Shown: piece after piece, positions 18,343 through 30,357 of the stretch
Layout of the letters: every line of letters begins with the position of its first letter
Numbering within the stretch: the stretch's first letter is position 1
Assembly: GCA_015832175.1 (NCBI GenBank)
Contig: WJXW01000008.1
Span: 930,001 to 994,000 of the forward strand
Length of the DNA: 64,000 nt
Direction of reading: 5' to 3'
Source: Paraphaeosphaeria minitans
Taxonomy: Eukaryota > Ascomycota > Dothideomycetes > Pleosporales > Didymosphaeriaceae
The notes under the pieces: generated by a model
Database searches by the model: none
Told to the model about the DNA's origin: nothing
What the model saw: only the letters and a program-made list of their open reading frames with translations
Position numbers and translations under genes: made by a program

Positions 18343-21300
18343 CTAGATGTTGAATTCCTCCTTCTGGAATACGTGCCCCTCCAACAACCTTCCAATGTGC
18401 GACTTGCCAAACCCATGCCCATTACGTCTCGCCGTGAACAAGCCCTTAAAAAAACCAATCGGACTCTTTGTCAATCCCGACTCACCTCCGACTCGTGATC
18501 TATCATCAGAGAGTATGAAGCCCTCCGCGTCGACGTCCCAGCCTTGTTTCTCCATTTCCTCGCTCAAGCACTGTGGGAGCAACCCGAGAAACTTGCAGTT
18601 TTCCAGATAGTCACCGTGCGATTTGAAATACAGCTGACCGGAAAAAAGATTGAGCTGCGCTGCAAGGTCGCGAGGGAGATGGAGAGCAGGCTGTCGGAAC
18701 GGTGTTGTATAAAAGTTTAGTGCATCTAGCGGTGGGTAGCTGGAGTTTACACGTGCTCTGTAAAGATGCAGCGTTGTGAACTTCGACTTCTCCATGCTGC
18801 GAAGCAGATGATTTGCTTCATATGGCGAGATGATCATGGCGGCGTTGATATTGTTGCCATTCGGGTCATGGGCAGTGAGTATCCATTGTACTGAGCGTAA
18901 GAAAGCATCGGACACAAATCTGTTAGAGTCCTTGATGACGGTCTCAGCAAAGTCGGTGGTTGCGAGAAAGGGTTTCACGGCTGAAAGATTGCTCGGGTCA
19001 AATGTCGTGGCTGTGCTCATGCTTCGGAGGGTTGAGAAAGCAGGACCGTACCCGCGAGAGCCAATAATAATTCTGCCAGTCAAGGCGAAGCTCTGTACGT
19101 CTGGATGCAACCCATGCTGTTTCGGCTTGGCAGTAGGAGCGCGCTGGATCTGGCGCTCTTGTTCCATCTCCCTAAACAATTGTGAGCACAATATACCAAA
19201 GATTGTCATTGACGATGCACTTACGGCGATAGCTCCCGCTCCTGTTCCTCTTGAAGCGCGCTTGCTTTGAAGTGCGTAATGTCAAATGCTTCGCAGCGAG
19301 TTGCAATTTGTTGAACCACGGGATCTTCGGAGGTGGCAACGATCTTCGGTCCGTCTGGACTCAGACGAGGTCGATATCGATCCTCAAGAGATTGAGCTTC
19401 AGTTTCCAGCAGCTTTTCAGCGTCGTCCTTGGTTAATCGCAACTTGCCCTCCTGCTTGTTCGCATCACTCCAAATCTTCTCCTGTCGTACGAATCGTTCT
19501 CCTTGCACCGCCCACAGCGGCATGTTGCGACGGAGGTCATCGAGCGTCTCATACATTGACCACTCCAGGATGTCAGCGATTGTGATGGTCGAAGCATTTT
19601 TCTTTCGGGTAGCTTCGAGGATCTTGGTTTGGATCTCTTGAGAGACGCAGAAGATCACTGTCTGACCCTTACCCAGCTTTCGCATCCGCATACAAGCTTG
19701 AACGAGACGGTCTTTTGTCAACCGCGGACCTAGCGTGACAGCCGCCCTGTATTCAAGTGGAAGGACGAGGTCTATGCCACGCGTGTGAGCCTCATCTAAG
19801 AATACAAGGCAAGCGTCAAGGCGAGACTGATATGACGATGCTAGAAGGAGTCCTACACAGCCTTCGCGATCAACAACGCAAATTTCGTCGTTTCTATCGA
19901 TGAAAATGACAGCTTCCTTAGAGTCGTCGTGTAACTTTAGCCAAGTTTTTGCCATCTCTAAGTTGTCGAGCTCGAGAATCTGAGCTCCAACATCCAGAAT
20001 CACCTGGACAGGTGGGTGGAGCTGCATCACGCATGACAGCAAGCGATCGGCTTCCGATATGGACTGATCCACGGAAGAAGGAAGCATAAGATGTACTCCG
20101 TTATCGGGCTGAAGAAGATGCTCCATGACCAGCGCGTTGGTATGCTTCTGATCTGGTAGCTCGAGGTATGCCACGTCTAAGGGGAGCACGTGGTGTGAAT
20201 CAATAGTACCAGAGAAGCCGGTGGTCAACTGCTCTCGTGCCTTACCAATATCCCAGCCGGAAGCCGAAAGTTTGTGCGGGAACTCTTTCATCTCCTTGGG
20301 AAAGACGATGTGAGAAACATAATAGTCGATAACGCTCTTACCATTTCGTAGGGCCGGAAACACTTTACTAATGCACTGAGGTCGATCTTTCATGTTAATT
20401 CCTTTTAATGTGGTGAATGCCTCTGCGAGATTATTGGAGTCTTTCACCCAGTCCTGGTACGCAATCTCAGCTTGGTCTGAGTTTGTCAGATGAGAGAGAG
20501 CAGCGAACAGCTCAGTGTCGCTAAGACCTTGATAGTAGTAGCTCAGTAATGTCAACGCGATAACGACGTCAGGATGAGAAAATTCGCTGCGCAAGGCTGG
20601 GGTGTCTTTGGCCCGGAAAGGAACAGCGACCTTGGTAGGCGGATTACGATCGGCAAGTCCGTAATTCACTCTCCAACGTTTCTGGCTCAGGACGAATGCC
20701 AGCACCCCGTCAGCAAAAAGACCACGGAGCAGAAGAAGCTGCGACCGACTTGTCTCAGTCCAAAGCGCAGTATGATTCTCCACCAGGTCCATCTCTTGCG
20801 GAGAAAGATCGCTTTTCGTGATGTATGTAAGGACAGCTTGGCGGATGGCTGGCGGCTGGCGGCTGATTGGAAATCCTAGAAGACCCTCACTACAGATCTT
20901 GGTGGCGAGCGACTGCACAAAGGATTTGGCAGCATCGTCTCGGAGTATACGAGTCCTGGGAAAGGAGCCAGGGATCCCGGGAATCCATTCAATTGAGGAA
21001 GGGAAATTCTCAACGACCGCTGGAAAGGTACGCCTTGCGAATTCTAACACTTGCCCAATCAAAAGCCAGCGACCTGGACTTGATTCAATCAAGCGCTGGG
21101 TACCCATAGTGTAGATTAGTTCAAAGCGTGGGCTAAAGTTTTCGTCACTCTCATCTACGACGTGACGTGAATATTTTTCGAGAAAGCCCTGCGATGCTAT
21201 GGCTGATTGTGCGACGTCTTGTCGGCCACTCATAATGATCTCGGGGACCATCAACTTGAATGATAAAATATGTTCTGGCTGCATCAGTAAGATGCCGCCT

Positions 21301-24300
21301 TGTGACATGCATTCCGCCAGCATAGTCGAGATTGTGTCCATATTTGCGCGATTCGGCTGAATTGCCCGAGCATATGGAAGATAGTAAACTCGACGGTCAA
21401 CAAGACCTCCTATCTTTGAGATCAGCATTTGAGCCATCTGCTTCGATTGAGGCTTGGCCACGATGACGCAAACCAGACGTAATCCATCTGCGAGATCTAT
21501 TACCACAATAGGGACGATAACGCTCGATTTGCCTTCACCCATGTTTAGTTGCATGACAGCATTGCGGCCTAACGAGGGCTGTCGCATCTCTCTAGCGATC
21601 TGCTCTTGTACTTGGCGTACTATTATGCCACTCTCAGCCTCGATCAGGAGCGTCTCAGGAAATTGTAAGGGGTCCCAATTGACGTGGCCCACGTTGTCAA
21701 GCTCGTTGATAAGATCCTCTTTGCGACCGGACTTAGCCAATTTGATGAGACGTGCAGCACGTTGTAGTGTAGTGACTGCTAAGCCATATTCAACAATACA
21801 TTTCTGCCAGTCGAGCGATAGTCTGGACCAGCGGTGGCGGGAAAGTTGCCTGAGAAGAAAGACAGGCGACACACGTGGCGAATGAGAGATGTCGTATGCC
21901 GTCTTTTCCTTCGCACGAGACGTTAGGGCGCGAACAATTGTTCGAAACAAACACTTGAGATACTGTCTGCATTCTTCAAGGTGTACGGATAGTTGATGTT
22001 GTTCAGTATTGGCAGTTTTCGCGCCGGCAGTCTTCTTGGACACCAAGGCTTGCAAACTCTTCTCCAAGTCATCCGTGTAGTCACGGGCGTACTTTGATTG
22101 GGCCCAAGTGGACCGCATCTTGTCAATGAGCGCCTTCAAGCGAAGCCCTGAGGTCATATGGATAGATACAGTGCTCTGATCTTCTGTTACTAGCATTGGT
22201 TCAGGCTTGTAAGGTAGGGTAGGAGCCGGCATATGGAACAAATCGACCTCTGAAACAAAACCGCTGCGACTGACCCCTACAGGAGGATTACACTTCAGTG
22301 AAGCTGGTATGTTTATCCTGCTGGTAGGTAGGCGTGCCGAGGCCTGTACGAGTTGCAATAAGTAGTCGTAGAGGAGGCTGTTGTCATACCACGTATTGAA
22401 TTGTTCCCTGATGCGTGGCATGGCGAGATTTATATCGATGTATGTTGATACATTCGTCACGTATGGATTGCCCGGCCTTGCGCAAGGCCACTGTGACTTC
22501 AATGAGTCCACGGTGCGCTCGATCATTGTGTTTTTGGCGCGTGTCCATGCACTCTCACGTCGGCGATCATAATCTCGCTTTTTCTCATTACATTCTCGCG
22601 CTATGGTCCACTCAGGACTCTGATGGAATGTACGAAGGTTCTTGTTCAGTGTTGTTCTAATTTCGCTTTTCTTGAATGAATGGCCTTGATTTGCGTGGAA
22701 GGAGGCAGCACTGGGCGCTTGAACAAGTGCAAGCTGTCCTGCTTTGGCACACATTACGAAAAGCTGAAGTTGGTCCATCCGCGCATCGCTTGCGAAGCTC
22801 ATAGTACACATCCAGGCCATGAACGAGAACCGATGCTTCTCTAAAGTCTGCGGGTGCTTGAATGATTGCTGGAGAGCAGGCAGCTTGGCCAAAATCGATC
22901 CAAAGACATTTTTCTCCAGCAAAGGTGCATCATAGCGAAAACGCGACGTGTCAAATTTGGTCTGAGCTCCAAAAATAATGTCTTGCTTAGACATCAAAGA
23001 CCAAAGAGCAGATACTTGTGCGGCATCCCAATGTCTCACCTCTCCATCACGAAATACGAGAGCAGACATCGTGGCGACGTTGGTTGCTCGGTCGGACTGC
23101 AATCCTTGGTCTCTGGGTTTATAAATTTCGTCGCGAGAGGGGTCGTGATTCTCAGCTCCAAAGCCAGAGATCTGGAAAATGGAAGATCTCATGCTTGCTC
23201 TCGCTAGCAGATGCTCGTCTATGTCTGTTCTTTCCCTAATCTGCAGCTCGACCTCAGGATAGAAGAATTTTAATGCTTCAGATTGACGGAGCAAACCTCT
23301 GACCACCTGATGAAAATCATTATTCTGGGAAAGGAATGGCAGATTTTCATCCCACTGTACGCTTTGCATGACACGCCTATGTGACGGATAATATTGACGT
23401 CCAGGACTAAGCTGGGCAATCTTGGCAAGCATGTTTACATTCGCCTGCGATAATTGGCTGAACGATTCGACTGCCTTTGATCGGAGGATGGTCAATGCTT
23501 GCTCTGTGCCAGTATGTAGCGTCGCAGGATCTGGCAGGCAGTGGGATGTGAGCGCATGGAGGTATGACAGGAAAAGCTTGCAATCGAGGTCGTGGCTATC
23601 CAGAAGGCGCCAGAGAGAGCTATCCACCTTGACGACATGAACCTTAGATTTTGCCCTGTCGTTAACCGTAACCTCGACGTGGAAACCCTCCTTGCTGTAG
23701 CGCAAGTCGGACTCGAGGATCAGTGCAATACAATCGCCGCTCTCATGATCCTTTAGTACCATCTTGTTTCGAAATCCAACGAGCGCACCAAGGGACTGGT
23801 CTTCATCGATGAACATAGAGCGATACTCCCGGGAATATAACAAGTGTTCTCCCTTCTTTAGGCTGAAGCCGAGGCGCAGAAGAGGGAGCTCCGTATGAAG
23901 CAGCGTGTCGCCTGGCTGTAGCAAGCAGTGGATGTCCATAATATCTGCCAAGGGCTCGAGAACAGAAGCCACCGTCTTTGCGGTCTTTGAAATAGTGCTG
24001 ATTACGCTGACCCCGGCTCTGCTTAATTGCCACCCGAGTCCTGCGATAGGTTGCGACAATATCCATCGCGAGGAGTGACCGAAGTTCCAAGGATCCCCTT
24101 TCGGCAAGAACTTTACATCTTCGTCGACAAGATTGTACCAGAGAACATAGTCTTTCGAGAAATGATGTGGATATTTACTCTGCAAGAGACCGGTAGAGAT
24201 TGTCTCGTAAGTTTGACGCTCAGTCGTAGCCCGCACAATTAACTGTCCAGATTTCATACCAAGATCGACAGCGCAGCCTCCAAAGCTACGCTTCGTTGAG

Positions 24301-27300
24301 AATGTGAAACCCGGCTTCGAAGCAGGCATGACCTCGACTGTAGCATCGCCGAAGAGCATCTGGAACAAGGGGGACTTGCGATAATGGACCGGCGGCTGGT
24401 CGAGAGGTAGACCATTAACCAGTAGCTCGCCAGTGAGTAAGTTGTAGTGGACATGGGCAGCAGTAGCGGTCTCTGTTGTGATCCAATGCTCGGCTTGGGT
24501 CGACCAGCCGATACTGCTAGGCATATAGCCAGACCACACTTTCGTGACAGCAGCGTCCAATGCAGCACCATTATGCGACAACATAGCATAAGTGCGGTGA
24601 AGAAGTCGTTTGCAACGGAGCTGAAGTCGTGCGACATTGGGTTCATTCATTGCTCGATTGTTCTCGCCTTCTTGGACCACGATTGAGGCCCATATCATAA
24701 GGTATGCATCCGGACTCCGCGTTAATGTGTATAAATATTGATCATCAGCGTCAAAGGTAGAGATACAGAGCAAGGCAACCTCGATGCTTTTCGACACAAA
24801 TTGTGTGCGGTTTGCATGGTTACTCATCGCCAAATACGCCTTTTCTCGAAGATCTGAAAGCCATTCTGCAGTAACGCGTCTTGCGGCTCGAAGGAACGCA
24901 AAGCAGGATTCTCGTGCGGACTGGTTGAGGGAAAGTACTCGAGCAGCAATGGCGATGAAAGCAGAAAGTGCGTTCACAGACTCCCAGTTCTCTTTCACTC
25001 TGTCAAGAGCAGTGTTGAGATTGCTCATAATCGCAGCAGCATATGTGTCGTGTCGCAATTGGTAGTGCGATTCGCGTAGCTGATCCTTGTCAGGAGATTG
25101 AGGTCCCGTTTGGTAAATGCATTGCAGGAGGACTAGACTTGTCTCGAGCTTCTTGAAGTCAACGTTGGGCATTGCGAGCTGCAAGAGAATGTTAAGCCAC
25201 TGCACATGGCGTCCAAGTGGGATAGTTGCAAGTTCCTTGTACTCTTCCAGTGCCGCGTTAGTCGGACACGCATCCTGGCTTGCCACGACAGCATTCGGTC
25301 CTTCTCCATCTGGAGCAATTTCAGTTCGGAAGATGAATCTCTGAAAGGCTTTCGATTCTTGTGGAAGCCTATAAGTGCATGCAAGTGGCATTTCCTCGGT
25401 GGATATAAAGCCGCTGCTAAGGTAGCTTTGGCTGTCCGCGTCATGATATTGGTAGTTCAGGCCGCTTGGAACACACACGTTCGACTCGGTGGCCGATGGA
25501 ATGTTCTTTGTATTATAGTGGGTAATAATCGCTGGTTTTGTCTCCGATAGCAATCTAATGCGATGGTTCATGGAGGTGTAGTAGCTCATTAGGTGCGGGT
25601 CAGTCGAGAGATAGTATGATGTTTGGGGCCACGATCCTTGAATCGCGCCTTTGAGGACACTGTGCAATATGTAGAATCGTGCATCCCTCCAATGGACGAA
25701 CCACTCAGGAACAGCCAATTCGAAGACAACGGCTTTAGCTTTGCTGGTATCTTTAGGAAGTGGCCATTCGTGAATTTGGATTTTGAGTGCATCGCGCTCT
25801 CTACCATATGCACACTTCCTGCAGGAGCCTTTGTGGCTAATCTCAACCTCCGGTGGGTCACACCAACGGTCTATAATCTTCGTGATGTACTCGCAGTCTG
25901 CATCGAGGTGGAGCTTGTTCAATCGATTGTATTCCTGTTTAAGATGGGACAGCTCTGCTAGTTTCGCTTGTCGCGCAGCCTGGGCCTGGGTGCAGATCGT
26001 CCGGTGGAGGTCCTTGTGCTTTTGGGAAGTGTTGTAAAAGCGGTTAGGAAATCCTTGGTTGCTGTCGAGGCTGAAAATGCTTGAGTGGGAAAGGCCTCGA
26101 GAGCGTGAGGCTAAATGTGTTTCAACTTCAGAGAGTCTCTCCAACTGATCTAGATACGGTAGCAAGAGATTCTGTAACACTGCTGGCGACATGCCAGCAC
26201 TGAATTCCCTTAACAGGTCACAGGTGTCAGTTGCTGCTCTATCGCAGGCGATCCAAAGCTCCATGATGGTGAGTAGCATCACTGAGAGGCCTTCTGGGTT
26301 CCCCGAGTAGACCTCGCTGGCAACGGTATGGTAGCGCTTGATCAACTGGCAAATATCCTTGCACACGACGACCGGATCAGACTGTGCAATGCAGTGCCAG
26401 CTACTAAGTTCTCGCGAGACCCATTGCTCGAAGAGCTGAAGGTTCTGCACGCGGTAAGCATCATTGGAATTGGGAAGTGGCTGAGCTTCACCAGGTCCAC
26501 TCTGCGGTCTGAGCAATCCGCAAATCGGTCGATAATGGATAGTGTCTTGAGAAACTTGACGGCTCTGTATCAAGGCAATGTACTCGTCCAAATCTGGTAG
26601 CGCGATGAGGGTCTCGGCAGACATTTCAAGACTGCCTAATGCCGCCATCGGTGCCATATGGCTGTCGCGTACTTGCACTAGAGCCCATCGCTCAGAAATG
26701 ATATCGTGTGTCGTGCGCAGAACGGATTCAACTCGAGCAGCGACGGGTTGAAAGAGTGAATCATCATGAAGAAGCTTTTGTCGTCGCCTATCAATCTTTG
26801 CATTCATGATATGCATCAATTCAGACGATAGCTCGAACTGTTGGCTTGAATAGAGGATGCGACACATCGCCAAGACGATCGCATTCTTATAGAGTGCGAG
26901 CGAGCCATCCGGGGAGCGCGAGATCGTCAATTGCAATGCTACACGCACTAGAAGCCACATTGCTGACCGGCGCCAGGGTTTTCGAGCGTTACTGTGGAGC
27001 ACTTCTTCGCTTGTGTTCTTCCTTATTGAAGTTGTGTAACGTGGCGTCCCGATGCCCCTCAACATGCCAAGAAACATTTCCGATACGACTGCAGGATGGG
27101 TGGTATCGCGGTCTTCTTCGTGCACCGCGCCAGTCTTCTTCGAATGTGCCTCCATCTCTGATACGTTTTGCTGGGACATCGTCGAAAGTGTCTTTGCGAG
27201 CATAGTGGTGAAGTCCGCTTCTAACAAAAGAGCTAGATCGATTGCAATCGCATTCGCGGGGAAGTCGCGGACGAGTCGCCCTCGGGCTGACTGCACAGAT

Positions 27301-27680
27301 TTGTTATCAGGTGACAATTCGAAACTCTCGAACATGAGCTGCGTTTTCTCGCGGGTGATGAACACAGCGGCGTTCTGCGCAGAGACTTTGATAGCTGTCG
27401 TATGGCCGTCTTCCATAGCTATAAGAATTGCTGCAAGCTGTGCTTGATCGATGGCGCCGTTTCGATCGTGGACTGCTCTCAGCCCTTTGAGGAGAGTCTT
27501 CGATCGAATCATCGCAACATGTGAGTGCTCGATGAGAGGGCCGAGCTCGTCGAGAGCATCACTGACAATTTTGAGGACAGTCAAGTCGCTGGGCGCATCT
27601 TCTCCCTGCGGCAATTGTGGAGGCAGAAACACATGGTCGATTAGGCGCCGCAACTCGTCCTCTGTGCCGGTATACGCCAT
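18343..27680 (-). CDS. Giant DUF6606/DUF3638/DUF3645 helicase-like ATPase
   Basis: Exon 1 (27680-19225) and exon 2 (19171-18343) are joined by a 53-bp intron (GTAAGT..TTTAG) and give 3094 residues. The start MAYTGTEDELRRLIDHVFLPPQLP is the usual beginning of DUF6606. Around residue 2045 is LNMGEGKSSVIVPIVV, a Walker A loop inside DUF3638; about residue 2628 has VFLDEAHTRGIDL, a Walker B/DEAH-like motif, followed by QACMRMRKLGKGQ, which resembles helicase motif VI. DUF3645 lies between these. Proteins of this build are found across fungi and other eukaryotes, sometimes annotated as putative ubiquitin hydrolases, but their biochemistry is unsettled; ATP-driven remodelling is an inference from the motifs. 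The 8.5-kb exon has no stop or frameshift, in contrast to the many broken elements nearby, so it is under selection. Confidence 0.9.
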
Positions 27681-27899
27681 ATCGAAGTCGCTGTGTTCAC
27701 GAGTCGCTCGAATCGAGAGCGCGATGTGGAAAGAGTAAGGAGGGAAAGTGGCCTCCGGAAGAGAGCGGGAGGCGTGAGCTCTCTAGACAAGTCGCGTTTG
27801 GTTTGCAAACTGGCGCGGACGTGTCTTTTATTTACGGCGTCGTTCTACAGCATGGAATGTGACCTTGCACTGGCGCTAAGCCTTGGCATTATGCCCAAC

Positions 27900-29605
27900 T
27901 CAACCATCGCAATCACTACTAACAATATTAGAGATATCTGAGAATATATACTGCGTACTTGCTTCGGACTCAGAAAATACTACTGCATCGCTCTGACAAG
28001 TTCGCGCATTGTGCCCAGTCTCTCCACATGTGCCACAACGACGTTGAGTTGATGATGCCCCTCTAGAGGCATTAACACCCCGCGCCTTCTTCGATGGAAT
28101 TGCCCTGTTGGATGGACTTGCAGCAACCTAGTCTTCCGCCTGACCATACTCCATAGTGCCGCCTTGCTGCACGCTCTTTCTCTTGCGTGTTTTCCTCCGA
28201 GTCAACACCTCAATTTGCTCGCGCAGCTCTGCAAGCTGGTTCATCATGAGCACACTTTGGTGTGCAAAGTTCTCAGCACCTTTAGTAAGCTGCGCAAGTC
28301 TTGGTAGGACAGATGAAGGTGACCTCTGGATAGAGTCCATCACCAATCTTGACTGTGAGCCAAGTTCAGCCGCATTGCTCGGGGTTTTGGACTGCCAGGC
28401 TGATTCTGGGAGGCGCACTGGTGGCGGGGTTCGCAACCGTACTTCAAGGCGATCTATCACCACGGAAGGATTGAGGGGAACAAGCCCATCTGCCTCAAAG
28501 GCTTTCTTGCAGTTCTCTGGAGTGAACACTTCGAAAAAAAGCGTCGCGAAAGGCTGGCAGGAAAGCTTCTTTGTTGATATAGTAGACGCGCCGGCGCGCC
28601 AAGGCTCGAACGCGCTGTGAATACCTCAGCTTCAGCGGCGCGAAACAAACTACGTCGACTGGCTGAAGGATGTGCGACGAATGTGCGGCATACAGAGCGT
28701 GAGGATCTTGCGTCTAGGCAGTAATCCTTGAACGCTTGGGACTGATGGCTCTCGTGCCCGTCCAGGACGAGCAGCCTCCATGACCCTACCTGACGCCTGC
28801 TTGTACACGCGTCAAAGTGCTTCAACCACGCGATTCCAAGCTCGTTATTTGTCCATCCATTTTTAGAGACCGAGATTTTCCAGTCGCGCGGGATGTCTAT
28901 CTCCTCGTACCATGCTGAGATGTGGACGCGCCCTTTGTAGATGATGAAAGGCGGGATCGCATGTCCCGCGGCGCAAATGGTCTGGATCACCATGACCCAC
29001 TCGCGATCACCTGGCTGAACTAGAGTCGGTCAGGAACGTCTCTCCGAACCAGTGACGACTTTCATAGACCCGATCACGCCCATCTAGAAGCCAGTCTCAT
29101 CAAAGTTGTGGATGTCCTCATTCTTCACGCCATACTTGATAATTGTGTCGGAAACAAGCTTGGACCGCGCGCCAATCAACTCCGGATCTTCTTGGTGTAT
29201 TCTCTGGCGATCTTTTGCGCGACTGAAAGCCATTTTGAGCTCATCAGAACGCGTTACGCATCTTTCCGGCTAGCATTTACCTACTGCCTTGCCACCCCGC
29301 GCATCTAGTAGTTTATCTGCCATATCTGCCACTTCGCTCAGCCGGGGAGCGAAGCCTCGCAAGTCGAGGTCGAGAATAGTCTGGATGAGAGTTTTCTCTT
29401 CACTTGGTGTGAGCTTATGGTTGTTTGCGCGCGTTTCGGCTCGAAAAGGCACTCCACGGACGCGTTCAGAGACGGTCTGATGCTTAACGTTATACGCGAG
29501 TGCCGCAACCCGGCGGCTCCGAAATTGACCTGCATAATAAGCCTGTATAGCAAGCTGTACTCGACCTTCATGTTTCAGAGATAACGCGTTGTTTGGTGGA
29601 GACAT
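27900..29605 (-). pseudogene. Pogo/Fot1-type DDE transposase, broken
   Basis: Translation from 29605 gives a psq-type helix-turn-helix start (RVQLAIQAYYAGQFRSRRVA), then KYGVKNEDIHNFDETGF with the first catalytic Asp. LVLDGHESHQS carries the second, and a DDE C-terminal part follows. The tail has a CCHC knuckle CGTCGETGHNARTC near 27990-28035. In-frame stops break it: TAG at 29086-29084 right after DETGF, TGA at 29032-29030, and TAG at 28130-28128 before the knuckle segment. Frameshifts occur near 28715 and 28535. Two stops fit CAG-to-TAG and one fits CGA-to-TGA, as in RIP or deamination. The element is dead. It sits immediately upstream of the giant gene's promoter region. Confidence 0.85.
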
Positions 29606-29644
29606 TGTGTTTTGAAGAGGGACGGGTGGGGTCTTGGCATTTTT

Positions 29645-29759
29645 GTCGGGTTCGCTGATATGTCGGGTTCGCTAATGGAACACGTTAGCGATGAATCAGA
29701 ATCATAAGCTGGTGTTGCTTGGTGAAAGTGCGGCGCTCGGTGGTCTGCGGCGCTCGGTG
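29645..29759. repeat. Paired subterminal repeats at the 5' side of the pogo element
   Basis: GTCGGGTTCGCT occurs at 29645-29656 and 29662-29673; CGGCGCTCGGTG occurs at 29731-29742 and 29748-29759. Paired motifs outside the coding region fit transposase binding sites in the terminal region. No inverted counterpart was seen near 27700-27900, so the other end appears lost. Confidence 0.55.
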
Positions 29760-30357
29760 ATCCATTACGTTATCTCTGGAATGATACAGGTTCAGTATTG
29801 AAGCAGCCTGTTGAAGCAAGTGATTGAGCAGAACTCTCTTGTTATATTGTAGGGCGATGCTCTCTCTCTATATATACGCACGAGCTCACCCTAGCCACAC
29901 ACACATGACTGTTTCAGCCACAGTGATATTCAGCACAGCCGCTTATTAGGTATCATAGCGGAGACGCTATGCCGCAACCCATTAAAGCCACCACCACAGC
30001 CCTAATATGCTCACTTCTTGGCAACTCCCGTGCGCCTCATGTTCTGCGCTGCTCGGGCAACCCTCTCTGTTACACTAAGAATAATCCTTGGGGCACCCAT
30101 ATTGCTCACAGTGGAGTGCTGACTTGCCTGCCTACACATCATCCCTACAGACGGAAGCAAAAGCACACGCATCTTTTCATTAGCCTTTGATAGCTGTGAG
30201 ATGTGCTTTCACGCCCTACTAAGTCAAACGGGGCTTTGCATGTTCGATTAATATACTGGCTGCGTAACCAGCATCGCACTGATACGTCCGTATGTCGGAC
30301 AGTGTCTGCACACTGGTCGAACACACGACCCAGGACAGCGAGCATAAGCACTAGCCT

